DNA of 26,478 nt. Origin: PZPK01 sp041590075. Lineage in GTDB: Bacteria > Pseudomonadota > Gammaproteobacteria > Pseudomonadales > Oleiphilaceae. Below the pieces are notes generated by a model. That model saw only the letters and a program-made list of their open reading frames with translations. It did no database searches and had not been told where the DNA came from. The position numbers were made by a program, and so were the translations under genes. The stretch is taken from positions 1 to 26,478 of the forward strand of contig JBFHUL010000046.1 of NCBI GenBank assembly GCA_041590075.1. The letters are read 5' to 3'. Positions 1 through 8,179 of this stretch are shown piece after piece; positions within the stretch are counted from its first letter, which is position 1; every line of letters begins with the position of its first letter.

Positions 1-614
1 ACTTTATTGGACTCGTTTAACGCGGGGCCGAGCGAAGGACCGATAACCATGTAAGGGTTGATCACGACCAGATCGAAACCCGGCGATTGCTGCGCCACAA
101 AATCCCAGGCGGCTTTTTCGGCGAGTGTTTTGGAGTAGTAGTACGGATTGCGCTTCAAATTCGACTTGGTGTTCCAGTCGCGTTCTGAAAATACTTTGTC
201 TGAGTCCGGCTCGTCGGTGATCGCTGCCAGTGATGAAGTGAGAACAACCCGGGTCACGCTGTTGGCTTTTGCGCAGGCACGCATGACATTCGTCGTGCCT
301 TGCAACGCGGGGTCAACCAGCTCTTTTTGCGGGTCTTTGACATTGACGACGTAAGGGCTGGCGGTGTGCATGACCACATCACACCCCGCCACTGCGGCAT
401 CGAAGGCGCCTTCTTCGAGCAGGTTGGCCTGTACGAGTTGCAAGCGCTCTTTGGCGCCCGGAAGCCTTGTGAGGTAAGGGTAGTTATCGGCAGTGCCACG
501 TACAGTGCCCACCACGGTATGCCCCTGGGCCAAGAGTTGCTGTACCAGGTGGGCGGCGATGAAACCGGAAGCGCCGGTCACGCAAACTTTACGTGGTGCA
601 GTTGTGTGGGACAT
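1..614 (-). CDS. NAD(P)-dependent dihydroflavonol-4-reductase-like oxidoreductase (3' end outside window)
   Basis: Read on the minus strand, the frame opens with ATG at 614-612, preceded by GGAG seven bases upstream, and runs off the window edge, so about 204 N-terminal residues are visible and the C-terminus is missing. The start MSHTTAPRKVCVTGASGFIA contains the TGxxGxxA nucleotide-binding loop of extended short-chain dehydrogenases. Further on come TSS (the catalytic serine region) and YYYSK, which fits the YxxxK catalytic motif. The loop variant and the motif spacing match the dihydroflavonol reductase / cinnamyl-alcohol / aldehyde reductase branch rather than sugar epimerases. The likely role is cytosolic NAD(P)H reduction of a carbonyl; the substrate cannot be read from sequence. 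It is monocistronic as far as seen and has its own promoter with an operator palindrome (655-669), so it is probably repressor-controlled. Confidence 0.85.
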   Translation of the reverse strand, partial: MSHTTAPRKVCVTGASGFIAAHLVQQLLAQGHTVVGTVRGTADNYPYLTRLPGAKERLQLVQANLLEEGAFDAAVAGCDVVMHTASPYVVNVKDPQKELVDPALQGTTNVMRACAKANSVTRVVLTSSLAAITDEPDSDKVFSERDWNTKSNLKRNPYYYSKTLAEKAAWDFVAQQSPGFDLVVINPYMVIGPSLGPALNESNK

Positions 615-646
615 ACCTGTTCTCCAAGATGAATGAATGCGGCTTA

Positions 647-676
647 CTTATATTGTGACCAATGGTCACGAGTCAA
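647..676 (-). promoter_or_regulatory. Sigma70-like promoter of the reductase gene
   Basis: On the minus strand TTGACT (676-671) is followed after 18 bases by TATAAG (652-647), about 33 bases before the ATG at 614. The -35 box has five of six consensus bases and the -10 box is also a fair match. The spacer is almost entirely occupied by the palindrome at 655-669, the classic layout for repression by steric block. Confidence 0.6.
655..669. promoter_or_regulatory. Operator palindrome between -35 and -10 (TetR-family type)
   Basis: GTGACCA-A-TGGTCAC is a perfect 7-bp inverted repeat around one central base. It lies inside the spacer of the reductase promoter. The TGACCA…TGGTCA form resembles operators of TetR-family repressors. 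No TetR gene is in the window, so the regulator is inferred to lie elsewhere. Confidence 0.6.
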
Positions 677-831
677 GTGCCAAAGAAAATAAAAGGAGCC
701 TGTGGGCAGATAAAAAAGTTGGCAAAGAAATAGCGTAAGCCGAGCTTGCAGCGGCTAGCCTCTTAAATTCACCCCTTAGGCAAAAAAAGGGCTTGCATAC
801 TCTGCATCGCTGTAGCGCCGGCAGGGAGATA

Positions 832-2739
832 TCAGGCGGGTGAAGTGCTGGTATTGAGCTTCTTGATAAAATCGTCGACCGCGAGAGGTTTGGACAGATG
901 ATAACCCTGAGCCCATTCGCAACCGTTTTCCTGAAGGAAAGCAAGTTGTTCTGCGGTTTCGACACCCTCGGCAATCGTGCGAAGGTGATAAAGCTGAGCC
1001 AGTTTTTGCATGATCGACACCATTTCACGGGTGTCGTTTTGATCCGAGAACAGGCCCCAGATAAAAGAACGGTCAATTTTCAGGGAATCTGCCGGGTAAT
1101 TAATCAGCTGATTAAAGGCCGTATAACCGGTACCAAAGTCATCCAGCGACAGACTCACTCCCAACGCGCGAATATCTTGTAAAATCCGGTTGGCCCGTTC
1201 GTCGTCTTGCACGAGCGCTGTTTCCGTAATTTCAAGTTCCAACATGTGGGGCGGAACGTCGTAGCGCTTGATGAGGGCCTCCACCGTGGCGGGAAACGCA
1301 TCGTTCTGTAGCTCCACGCCAGAAAAATTAATACACCAGGTACCCGTAAAGCCATGTTCTGTCATCAGAATCTTGAGCAGGGCGAGGGCGTGATCGATTA
1401 CCCAGAGGTCGATTTTCTTGATCAAACCGGTCGATTCGGCAATGGGAATAAAACGGTCGGGGCCGATGCCCTGCAAGGCGGGGTTCTCACAGCGCAGCAA
1501 CACTTCCGCACCTACGATCGCGCGCGTCTGGCAGTTGTACATTGGCATCAGCACGAGAGAGAACAGATCTTCATCGAGGGATTTGCGTAACGCTTCTTCG
1601 ATGTTTTTACGTTCCTGAACGCGGTTGGCAATGTCTTGAGAGAAAAAGGTGCAGTTGGACTTACCCAGTTTTTTCGCCTCATACATGGCGGCATCCGCGT
1701 TATTCATGAGTGCTTCACTGGTGCTTGCATCATCGGGATAAACCGCGACGCCAATACTTGCATGAATCGCATGGCTTACGCCATCTACCGTAACGCCTAT
1801 ATTGAGATGTTCCATGAGGCGATCGGTAACGCTTGCGATGTCTTCGGAATGTTTAATGTTATTGAGAATCACGACAAACTCATCACCGGCCAGTCGCGCC
1901 ATCTGAACGCTGGCATTGCTCACGAAATCGTTGGGACGAAGGGTTCTATCAAGCACCCCGCCTATTTTCTCCAACACCCGATCACCCGTTGAGTGGCCAT
2001 AGGTGTCGTTGATGGATTTGAAATTATCCAGATCGATATAGAGTAGAGCGACTCTGTTGTGGTCATTGCTCGCGCGCTTCAAGATGCGCTTTAGGTTGCG
2101 TTGAAAAGTGACCCGGTTAGGCAGACCAGTGAGTGCATCGTAGTAGGCCAGTTGGTGAATGTCGTTACTGAGAATGTCGATGATCGAGGTATGCGATTTT
2201 TCCTCGGCGCGAATGGCGGACAAACAGATGACACACAGTGCAATAAAGGAAATCTCAAAGCGCAGCATGGTTTTAAACGAATACTCCGCGAGCAGTAATT
2301 CGGATGCCGGCGTAAAAAGTAGCAGGCTACTCAGAATCACAAAGGTGAGCGAGACACCAATGGCTACCCACAGCCGATTGAGAAACAGATTGATGGCCAC
2401 CAGTGGGTAGATCCACAACATGCCGGTGTTGCCGGAACCGCCCGTAATCAGTAATGCGAGAGAGAGCGCAATCATGATGCCATTGAGCACCATCACCGCA
2501 ATCTCATCGTTATGGGTAAAGCGCAATACAATAATATTGACGATACCGGTGATCGAGACGGCGAAGAGAATCGTTGCCAGTAGAATGTTGTCTTCGAGGT
2601 AGCTGGCAGTACCAAATACCAGCAAAATCACCACGCCGATGTAGGACAATACCTTACACAGCATGATGCGACGACTTCGTCTGATTTCTAAAAATTCTTT
2701 GGTTGAAGAGAGCGGGTCGAGGATGTGACGGGCGGACAT
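832..2739 (-). CDS. Membrane-bound GGDEF–EAL domain protein (c-di-GMP signalling)
   Basis: This 635-residue protein (numbered from the ATG at 2739) has about six hydrophobic segments in residues 30-175, a GGDEF domain (about 195-365) and an EAL domain (about 375-630). The cyclase signature is AGDEF (284-288) with ALTGLPNR upstream; the RxxD inhibitory site is absent (NASV in its place). The EAL signature is EVL (412-414), but the usual catalytic set is present: N471, E503/E506 in EITE, DDFGTGY from D533, K554 in LKID, E591 in AEGVET and Q611 in QGY. I infer an active c-di-GMP phosphodiesterase, with cyclase activity uncertain. A GTG five codons upstream (2754) is possible; the ATG is preferred because AAGAAAG precedes it. 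The N-terminal membrane part is a presumed sensor of unknown ligand. The gene is divergent from hbd. Confidence 0.9.
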   Translation of the reverse strand: MSARHILDPLSSTKEFLEIRRSRRIMLCKVLSYIGVVILLVFGTASYLEDNILLATILFAVSITGIVNIIVLRFTHNDEIAVMVLNGIMIALSLALLITGGSGNTGMLWIYPLVAINLFLNRLWVAIGVSLTFVILSSLLLFTPASELLLAEYSFKTMLRFEISFIALCVICLSAIRAEEKSHTSIIDILSNDIHQLAYYDALTGLPNRVTFQRNLKRILKRASNDHNRVALLYIDLDNFKSINDTYGHSTGDRVLEKIGGVLDRTLRPNDFVSNASVQMARLAGDEFVVILNNIKHSEDIASVTDRLMEHLNIGVTVDGVSHAIHASIGVAVYPDDASTSEALMNNADAAMYEAKKLGKSNCTFFSQDIANRVQERKNIEEALRKSLDEDLFSLVLMPMYNCQTRAIVGAEVLLRCENPALQGIGPDRFIPIAESTGLIKKIDLWVIDHALALLKILMTEHGFTGTWCINFSGVELQNDAFPATVEALIKRYDVPPHMLELEITETALVQDDERANRILQDIRALGVSLSLDDFGTGYTAFNQLINYPADSLKIDRSFIWGLFSDQNDTREMVSIMQKLAQLYHLRTIAEGVETAEQLAFLQENGCEWAQGYHLSKPLAVDDFIKKLNTSTSPA

Positions 2740-2768
2740 ATTCTTTCTTATCACGATAGAGGTTAATT

Positions 2769-2796
2769 AGCTTAGCAAAGCAGTCATGATCTGCAA
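2769..2796 (-). promoter_or_regulatory. Candidate promoter of the GGDEF–EAL gene
   Basis: On the minus strand TTGCAG (2796-2791) is followed after 16 bases by TAAGCT (2774-2769), about 30 bases before the chosen ATG. Both boxes are partial matches, so this is a weak call. Confidence 0.3.
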
Positions 2797-2989
2797 TGTT
2801 TTGGTGCGCGTGCTCGCGTAACGCATTGTAAGTGGGGACAAAACTCCAAGGCATTAAGAATTACGCGTGTGATTTGCCAGGAACCTGCGCTGGTCGCTGA
2901 TAGCGGCCTGCGCGGAGCGTGGCACTGACAGAGAAGGCACGTAATTGGTCAAACTGCAGGAGTGTTTGGTGACTTTGTGTGATCAAGTC

Positions 2990-3018
2990 TTGAGCAGAAA
3001 CGCGCTCCCTGCTAATCT
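2990..3018 (+). promoter_or_regulatory. Candidate sigma70 promoter of hbd
   Basis: TTGAGC (2990-2995), a 17-base spacer and TAATCT (3013-3018) lie about 40 bases before the hbd ATG. The spacing is ideal and the boxes are four to five out of six matches. Confidence 0.5.
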
Positions 3019-3057
3019 GCGCGCCGTCGTAGAATCAGTAGTGGGAGTACAGTAGTC

Positions 3058-3900
3058 ATGACAAAAGTATGTGTAATCGGTGCAGGAACCATGGGGGCAG
3101 GTATTGCGCAGGCTTTTGCCAGCCAGGGTTTTGAGGTAATTCTGCGGGATATTCAGTCTGAGGCCGTTGATCGTGGTATCGCAACCATTCAGAAGAACCT
3201 GACGCGCCTCGTCGACAAAAACAAAATGTCGCAAGAAGAAAGTTACGCCATTATTGAGCGTATTCAGGGCACTGTTGATCTCGCACCGGCGAAAGACGCG
3301 GCACTGGTGGTGGAGGCCGCGGTTGAGAACATGCAGATTAAAAAGAGTATTTTTGCCGAGCTCGACGAAGTGTGCAGCGCCGACACGATACTTGCCACAA
3401 ATACCTCTTCTTTGTCGATCACCGAAGTAGCGGCCGCCACCGGGCGCCCCGACAAAGTGATTGGCATGCACTTCTTCAATCCTGCACCGGTCATGAAACT
3501 GGTGGAAATCATTCGCGGTATTACCACTTCTGATGACACCTATGCCAAGGTGCAGGCGCTCACGGAGCAGTTAGGTAAAACGGCGGTGGAAGTGGCCGAG
3601 GCGCCGGGCTTTGTGGTGAACCGCGTACTTATCCCGATGATTAACGAAGCGGTAGGTATTCTTGCCGAGGGCGTAGCTTCTGCCGAGGATATCGACGCGG
3701 CGATGAAATTAGGCGCAAACCACCCGATGGGGCCGTTGGCGCTGGGGGATTTAATCGGCCTGGACGTGTGTCTTGCCATTATGGAGACCCTGCAGGAAGA
3801 GTTCGGTGATAGTAAATACCGCCCGCACCCATTGTTGCGCAAATATGTGCGTGGTGGATGGTTGGGGCGTAAATCCGGACGCGGTTTTTACGCTTACTGA
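3058..3900 (+). CDS. hbd: 3-hydroxybutyryl-CoA dehydrogenase
   Basis: This 280-residue cytosolic enzyme has the usual length for stand-alone 3-hydroxyacyl-CoA dehydrogenases (Hbd/PaaH type), which interconvert (S)-3-hydroxybutyryl-CoA and acetoacetyl-CoA with NAD(P). The N-terminus carries the Rossmann loop GAGTMGAGIA (8-17). The family signature with its catalytic histidine, GMHFFNPAPVMKLVEII, is present, as are NTSSLSI and the C-terminal dimerisation part with the PGFVVNR motif and the terminal GRKSGRGFY. The ATG at 3058 is preceded by GGGAG ten bases upstream. The gene is alone, with its own promoter and a strong terminator. Likely roles are short-chain fatty acid, polyhydroxybutyrate or aromatic-acid degradation; context does not decide between them. 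Confidence 0.95.
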   Translation: MTKVCVIGAGTMGAGIAQAFASQGFEVILRDIQSEAVDRGIATIQKNLTRLVDKNKMSQEESYAIIERIQGTVDLAPAKDAALVVEAAVENMQIKKSIFAELDEVCSADTILATNTSSLSITEVAAATGRPDKVIGMHFFNPAPVMKLVEIIRGITTSDDTYAKVQALTEQLGKTAVEVAEAPGFVVNRVLIPMINEAVGILAEGVASAEDIDAAMKLGANHPMGPLALGDLIGLDVCLAIMETLQEEFGDSKYRPHPLLRKYVRGGWLGRKSGRGFYAY

Positions 3901-3937
3901 TAGAACGCAATAAAGTCGTAAGACCAATCAGAAGAAA

Positions 3938-3961
3938 GGGCGCATTTAAGCGCCCTTTTTT
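3938..3961. terminator. Bidirectional Rho-independent terminator
   Basis: GGGCGC-ATTTAA-GCGCCC followed by six T, with AAA before the stem able to pair with the first T bases. It lies 37 bases after the hbd stop and directly next to the stop of the convergent histidine kinase gene. Read on the minus strand the stem is followed by TTTCTTC, so it can serve both genes. Confidence 0.9.
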
Positions 3962-6038
3962 ATACGGAGTGAGAATCGCTGTGTTCAGGGCTTGGGCTGG
4001 AATGATAATTTGCCCCGAAAAGCGGCAATATGACTTTGACACAGGTTCCAAGCCCGGGCCCTGAAATAACTTTTAATTTACCGCGCGTGATGGCTACGCG
4101 CTCATTCATGTATTTAAGCCCAAGATGGTCACTTTCCTGCGAGGTATCGAAACCCTTACCGTCGTCGGTAACGGTTACCACCAGACTATTGTCATGAACT
4201 CTAATCTTGATTTCAACGCGGCAGGCTTCGGCATGCCGGACGATATTGGTAATACATTCCTGTATCACGCGAAAGGCGACGATTTCGGTGTCGGGTGACA
4301 ATTCCGGCAGGTTTGGACCTATGACGAGCCAGTCAATATTCTTGGGAGTAAGCAAGCGATCAGCGAGCCAATTGGCGGCGGACTCCAGCCCAAGCTCGTC
4401 GAGCTGCGGCGGGCGTAACATCAACGATAAATCGCGTACCTTTTCGAGCGCGTCTTTACTTGTATCGATCACTGTAGTGATCAGCTCTCCCAGTTCCGGT
4501 TGATGCGCCTGACGCGCGGCCAACCCAGCCGATAACGTTATGGCAGTTAGGCTCTGGCCGATTTCATCGTGCAGAGCCTTTGAAATCTGCTGGCGCTCCA
4601 GCTCCAGATCAGACAAAGACTGGCTGGCCAGTTGACTCAGGCGCAGGTTGGATTGCTTCAATGCGGTGTCCATTTTTACCTGATAACTGATGTCGCGGAT
4701 GAGATATTGCACGATATGTGCGTCTTTCACTTCATTGGCACGTGCCGAGATATTGGCATCGAACTGCTTACCGCGAATGCCTCTCATGTAGGCGTGTTCT
4801 ATGCGGTGCACGTCTTGATCTTTGTCGAGCAGCAGTAATAATTCATCTATCTTTGTGAGTTCGGTTTCGGCGAAAAAGTCCTTTAGTCTAAAGCCATGTA
4901 GCTGCTGCTCATGCTCAAAACCGAAGATCTGGGCGGAGGCCACATTGGCATAGGTGATCACATCGTCCTTGGTGATGATGACGGCGTCGGGCATGAGGTC
5001 AACCAGGCGGCGATACAAGCGCTCACGCTCTACAAGTTGTTGCTGGGTGGTAAAGCGTTCGGTGAAGTCCACGCAACTGCCTACAATCACTTTGTCATAT
5101 TTGCCGTGCTGCATGCATTCGCCGCGAAACATGATCCGCCGGTCGATTCCGGCCACAATCTCTACCGTAAATACCCGTTCAAATAACTCTGTGGGCCTGA
5201 TGTTGTTCAGCGTGTCTACCAACTGTTTTGCCTCGACTTGCGGCATTTTCTCGGTGAGCGCATCGAGCGGGTAATGATTTAAAGAGTGTTGTGCGCTGGG
5301 CAGGTCGAGGATTTTTTGGGCACCCTCTGAGCATATTAATTCCTTACTATGAAACTGATACTCCCAGACCCCCATGTGGCCAAGAGTTTGAGTATTCGCT
5401 AACAGTCGTTGCGCCTTATGATGTTCGTGCGACACTTTGCGGTCCAGGCTTCTATCTTCCAACACGATCAGTAAGGCCTCGCAGTCTTGTGCGCGGCTTG
5501 CACAAGCACGCACGGTGAGCGCGTCCAGCTGCGAGGCGCGTGTACTGAAGAAGCTGATGTAAAGCTCTCCACCGTTCTCCTTGAACTGCGCAAGGCAGAC
5601 GTCATCGAAGCCCGGTATGAGATCAGAAAGATGAAGCGGGCCCCGTTGATCCCGGCCCTTAAAAATAAGCATAAGGGCCGCAGGGTTCGCCGCAAGCACG
5701 TGTCCGTCGGATTCGCGAGCCAGAGCGATGGGTAGAGGCGTGTCGGTAAACAGGTCTCTGTATTGGGCTTTCGCTTTCAGCACAGCTTGATATGACGCAC
5801 CTAAACGTTTTTCGCTAGCAGCCAGAAAACCATACAGAATGGCAGCGGTAACAAATATAAAAAGATAACCCTTGGAGATAGAGATCAATACCGTGATTTG
5901 GTCTGAAACAAAGTTGGCCAAAAGGGCGGTGGCATAGTCGCTGAAAGTAATCCAGATCAGGCCAGCTAGCATATATACCGCACAGATACGGCGGCTCTGT
6001 TTTTTTAATATGTGCGTCAGTAATGATCGCCTTGCCAT
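3960..6038 (-). CDS. PAS-domain sensor histidine kinase, NarL/HisKA_3 type (orphan)
   Basis: This 692-residue protein (from ATG 6038; a GTG two codons upstream at 6044 is an alternative) has two membrane helices (about 18-42 and 50-72), then PAS-like regions (about 90-195, 215-330 and 340-455), a HisKA_3 dimerisation domain and a C-terminal HATPase_c domain. The phospho-acceptor H490 sits in ISKALHDEIGQSLTA. The N box is ECITNIVRHA (N598), the G1 box TDDGKGFD (about 625) and the G2 box LGLKYMNER. These kinases normally phosphorylate a LuxR/FixJ-type response regulator, but none is next to it. The two helices frame only a very short external loop, so signals are more likely sensed by the PAS domains or within the membrane. 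Its stop overlaps the T tract of the terminator shared with hbd. Confidence 0.9.
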   Translation of the reverse strand: MARRSLLTHILKKQSRRICAVYMLAGLIWITFSDYATALLANFVSDQITVLISISKGYLFIFVTAAILYGFLAASEKRLGASYQAVLKAKAQYRDLFTDTPLPIALARESDGHVLAANPAALMLIFKGRDQRGPLHLSDLIPGFDDVCLAQFKENGGELYISFFSTRASQLDALTVRACASRAQDCEALLIVLEDRSLDRKVSHEHHKAQRLLANTQTLGHMGVWEYQFHSKELICSEGAQKILDLPSAQHSLNHYPLDALTEKMPQVEAKQLVDTLNNIRPTELFERVFTVEIVAGIDRRIMFRGECMQHGKYDKVIVGSCVDFTERFTTQQQLVERERLYRRLVDLMPDAVIITKDDVITYANVASAQIFGFEHEQQLHGFRLKDFFAETELTKIDELLLLLDKDQDVHRIEHAYMRGIRGKQFDANISARANEVKDAHIVQYLIRDISYQVKMDTALKQSNLRLSQLASQSLSDLELERQQISKALHDEIGQSLTAITLSAGLAARQAHQPELGELITTVIDTSKDALEKVRDLSLMLRPPQLDELGLESAANWLADRLLTPKNIDWLVIGPNLPELSPDTEIVAFRVIQECITNIVRHAEACRVEIKIRVHDNSLVVTVTDDGKGFDTSQESDHLGLKYMNERVAITRGKLKVISGPGLGTCVKVILPLFGANYHSSPSPEHSDSHSV

Positions 6039-6391
6039 AGTCACTCAGCGGGCCCTGCCTGGTTTGAAGTTGGGATCGCGCCCAATCATCGAATGCGCAC
6101 GGATAGCGCGAACGCTTGAAGGTTATTACATTAGACCTGCGCTCACGTTTCAGCAAATCGTAGGCGGATGTTGTGTAAAAAATGCGTGTTTCGTTGGCGC
6201 TATGCATAGCGAGCAACAAGCGCTTAGTGAAGCCTGAGCCTCTCTTTGTACTGGCCGCAGGCGTATCGCTTCGAGGGTATTCCGCATATATATAAATTGA
6301 ACTATGATGAAACTAAGGTCTGTTAAACAGAATAATTTTTGCCCGCACGGCCTATCTATATCCGTGGCTGTGTACAGCGAGGAAAGTCGCC
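6039..6391. other. 353-bp divergent intergenic region with a palindrome
   Basis: The region lies between the divergent kinase and alcohol dehydrogenase genes. I see no gene with good start signals. It contains the palindrome at 6198-6211, an AT-rich TATATATAAA tract at 6287-6296 that could be a -10 region for either strand without a convincing -35 box, and an 11-base palindrome CTGTTAAACAG at 6320-6330, about 60 bases before the alcohol dehydrogenase start. Confidence 0.5.
6198..6211. promoter_or_regulatory. 14-bp perfect palindrome, candidate operator
   Basis: CGCTATGCATAGCG is a perfect palindrome, with looser outer arms GTTG (6193-6196) and CAAC (6214-6217). It is about 160 bases upstream of the kinase start and about 180 bases upstream of the alcohol dehydrogenase. 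The binding factor is unknown. Confidence 0.35.
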
Positions 6392-7672
6392 ATGAAAATG
6401 CCTGAAATGATCGATGAGCTTGAGTCAAGGCTGGTTCGCACACTCAAACTTTCACGATTTAAAAACCAACTGGTTGGTAAGGGCTATATTACCGGGCTCA
6501 AAGCAGTGACCTACCTGCTCAATATTCCCAAACCCACGGTATTCATGAGCAAAGGCGCATCCTTGCGGTTATGCGAAACGGTGGCGCAGTTCGGCCTGAA
6601 AAAACTTCTGATTGTTACCGATGAGGGGCTTTACAAGTTGGGTGTGCTGGATGGCATGCTTAAGAAGCTCGATCAATTGGGCATGCCCTATCACCTTTAC
6701 ACTGAGGTGCAGCCGGATCCCACGTTTGAGGTCGTTGAACACGGTTTGATTCAGTACCGTGCGCAGAACTGCGATTCAGTCATGGCCATTGGCGGGGGAT
6801 CATCTATCGATGCGGCCAAAGTCATCGCGCTGGCGGCCACGAACGAAGTGGCGCCGCGTGAGCTGGTCGGCATTCTCAAAGGCAAGAAGCCCTCCGCGCC
6901 CTTTTTCGCGGTGCCCACTACCGCAGGCACGGGTTCTGAGGCCACCATCGGCGCGGTGATTTCCGATACCGACACGCATAAGAAAGAGCTGGTGATCGAT
7001 ACCAAAATCGTGCCCTTGGTTGCTGCGCTCGACCCGGACCTAATGAAAGGCTTGCCGGCTGCGATTACGGCCGCAACCGGAATGGATGCCCTGACGCATC
7101 TGGTTGAGGCCTACTTAAGCGGCATGGCAAACGAGGAATCCGATTACTATGCGCGATCGGGGATTCAAATGGTGTTCGAGAATCTTCCGCTGGCCTGCAA
7201 AAAAGGCGCGACGATTAAGGCGCGCGAGAAAATGGCGCTGGCGTCGTACTACGGCGGATTGACGATTAACATTGCCGGATTAGGCTACGTGCATGCTTTC
7301 GCGCATCAATTGGGTGCCAAGTACCGCATTCCCCATGGCGAATCCAATGCCAAGGTGCTGCCTTATGTGCTGGAGTTCAACAAGCATGCCTGCAAAGAAC
7401 GTATGGCTGAAATCGCGCAGTTTCTGGGTTTGGTCGAAGCGGGTGACACCACGCTTCTGCAAGCCGAACGGTTTATTCAGGCCGTGCGCAATCTGATCAA
7501 CGAGATCGGCATCGAACCGACAATCCCTGAGCTCGAACCGCGGGCATTCAGTGAAATTATTCGCGCCGCGTTCAAGGAAGCCAATGCGACCTATGCGGTG
7601 CCCAAATATATGTCCTATGAAGAAGCTGAACAGGTGCTGCTTGGCTTATCGGGGCGCGCGACTAACATTTAA
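6392..7672 (+). CDS. Iron-containing alcohol dehydrogenase
   Basis: This 426-residue protein belongs to the group III Fe-dependent alcohol dehydrogenase family (FucO/AdhB/YqhD relatives), which oxidises alcohols or reduces aldehydes with NAD(P). The nucleotide-binding motif GGGSSIDAAK is at 134-143 and PTTAGTGSE at 175-183. By alignment to the FucO pattern, the metal ligands are D232 and H236 in MDALTH, H301 in YVHAFAH and H315 in PHGESNA; H305 is the conserved neighbour. It is about 40 residues longer at the N-terminus than classic members; the extension is polar and has no signal peptide. AGGAAA lies six bases before the ATG. The next gene starts 68 bases downstream, so read-through into the copper island is possible but no functional link is evident. 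The substrate is unknown. Confidence 0.92.
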   Translation: MKMPEMIDELESRLVRTLKLSRFKNQLVGKGYITGLKAVTYLLNIPKPTVFMSKGASLRLCETVAQFGLKKLLIVTDEGLYKLGVLDGMLKKLDQLGMPYHLYTEVQPDPTFEVVEHGLIQYRAQNCDSVMAIGGGSSIDAAKVIALAATNEVAPRELVGILKGKKPSAPFFAVPTTAGTGSEATIGAVISDTDTHKKELVIDTKIVPLVAALDPDLMKGLPAAITAATGMDALTHLVEAYLSGMANEESDYYARSGIQMVFENLPLACKKGATIKAREKMALASYYGGLTINIAGLGYVHAFAHQLGAKYRIPHGESNAKVLPYVLEFNKHACKERMAEIAQFLGLVEAGDTTLLQAERFIQAVRNLINEIGIEPTIPELEPRAFSEIIRAAFKEANATYAVPKYMSYEEAEQVLLGLSGRATNI

Positions 7673-7740
7673 TCTTGATTAGCGTTCAAAGATCTGCAAT
7701 CGTTACTGGCCACGCTATTCATTCACGCAGAGGCATTGTG

Positions 7741-8130
7741 GTGCGCTACCAGCCTGTTCTTATCCGAATATTGACACTGCTGTTGGGATTCAATCTCCTG
7801 GCGGGCAGTGCCAGTGCGGCGCAGTTGCTCGGAGAAATAAGTAACACCGCATCGCAGATATCCACTGTGCCATCGCATGCGGCAGAGCCTTGTCATGACA
7901 TGACGGACACGGCTGCGGCGAAAACCACCTCCCAAAGCGAACTGACAGATAGCTGCTGTGCGGACGCCTGTGACTGTGATGGGGCGACCTGTGGTGGCAC
8001 CGGCCTACCCGGTGAGACTCCCCGGGCAGATTGGGGTGTCGAATATGCGCATGCCATGTTTCTTGCCTCGCTCTATCTTAGTGTTTCTGATGGACCACAG
8101 AGTCCCCCTCCCATTTTAGTTTCCATCTAG
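7741..8130 (+). CDS. Secreted Cys-rich CopL/DUF2946-like protein
   Basis: The frame is open from a TTG at 7675, but the GTG at 7741 is the better start because GCAGAGG ends seven bases upstream and a signal peptide then begins at once: MRYQPVLIRI, a leucine-rich core and a GSASA-A cleavage site near residue 26. The mature part (about 103 residues) has six cysteines: C51 in PCHDM, C72 and C73, C77, C79, and C84 in the cluster DSCCADACDCDGATC. It ends in a GPQSPPPILVSI tail. Cys-cluster plus Pro-rich tail is typical of short CopL / DUF2946 proteins encoded ahead of copper-resistance operons. I infer periplasmic metal binding or a role in copper-responsive expression of the following efflux genes. 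It is the first gene of the plus-strand copper island. Family assignment is moderate; secretion and the Cys cluster are directly visible. Confidence 0.7.
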   Translation: MRYQPVLIRILTLLLGFNLLAGSASAAQLLGEISNTASQISTVPSHAAEPCHDMTDTAAAKTTSQSELTDSCCADACDCDGATCGGTGLPGETPRADWGVEYAHAMFLASLYLSVSDGPQSPPPILVSI

Positions 8131-8161
8131 TTTCCCTATAGCGGCGTGCCGGGCACGCTTC

Positions 8162-8179
8162 ATGATTCGTCGGAATCAT
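8162..8179 (+). promoter_or_regulatory. Inverted repeat upstream of the cusC-like gene
   Basis: ATGATTC-GTCG-GAATCAT is a perfect 7-bp inverted repeat with a four-base centre, 19 bases before the cusC-like ATG. It could be an operator or an RNA hairpin that affects translation. There is no T tract, so it is not a standard terminator. Confidence 0.35.

Larger units (their letters stand above)
2740..3057. other. 318-bp divergent intergenic region
   Basis: This gap separates the divergent GGDEF–EAL and hbd genes. It holds a credible hbd promoter (2990-3018), a weaker minus-strand promoter candidate (2769-2796) and a spaced inverted repeat CAAAC (2950-2954) / GTTTG (2964-2968) just upstream of the hbd promoter. 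I see no additional gene with a ribosome binding site. Confidence 0.6.

Noticed and set aside
738..756. AGCCG…CGGCT hairpin downstream of the GGDEF–EAL gene
   Set aside because: The 5-bp stem with a nine-base loop and no following T run is too weak to call a terminator.
2983..3471. 162-residue minus-strand open frame
   Set aside because: It is antisense to the start of hbd, whose Rossmann motif and promoter are clear.
5815..6219. 134-residue minus-strand open frame upstream of the kinase
   Set aside because: It overlaps the kinase membrane region in another frame and has no recognisable domain.
6287..6296. AT-rich TATATATAAA tract as a promoter
   Set aside because: No acceptable -35 box at 16-18 bases on either strand.
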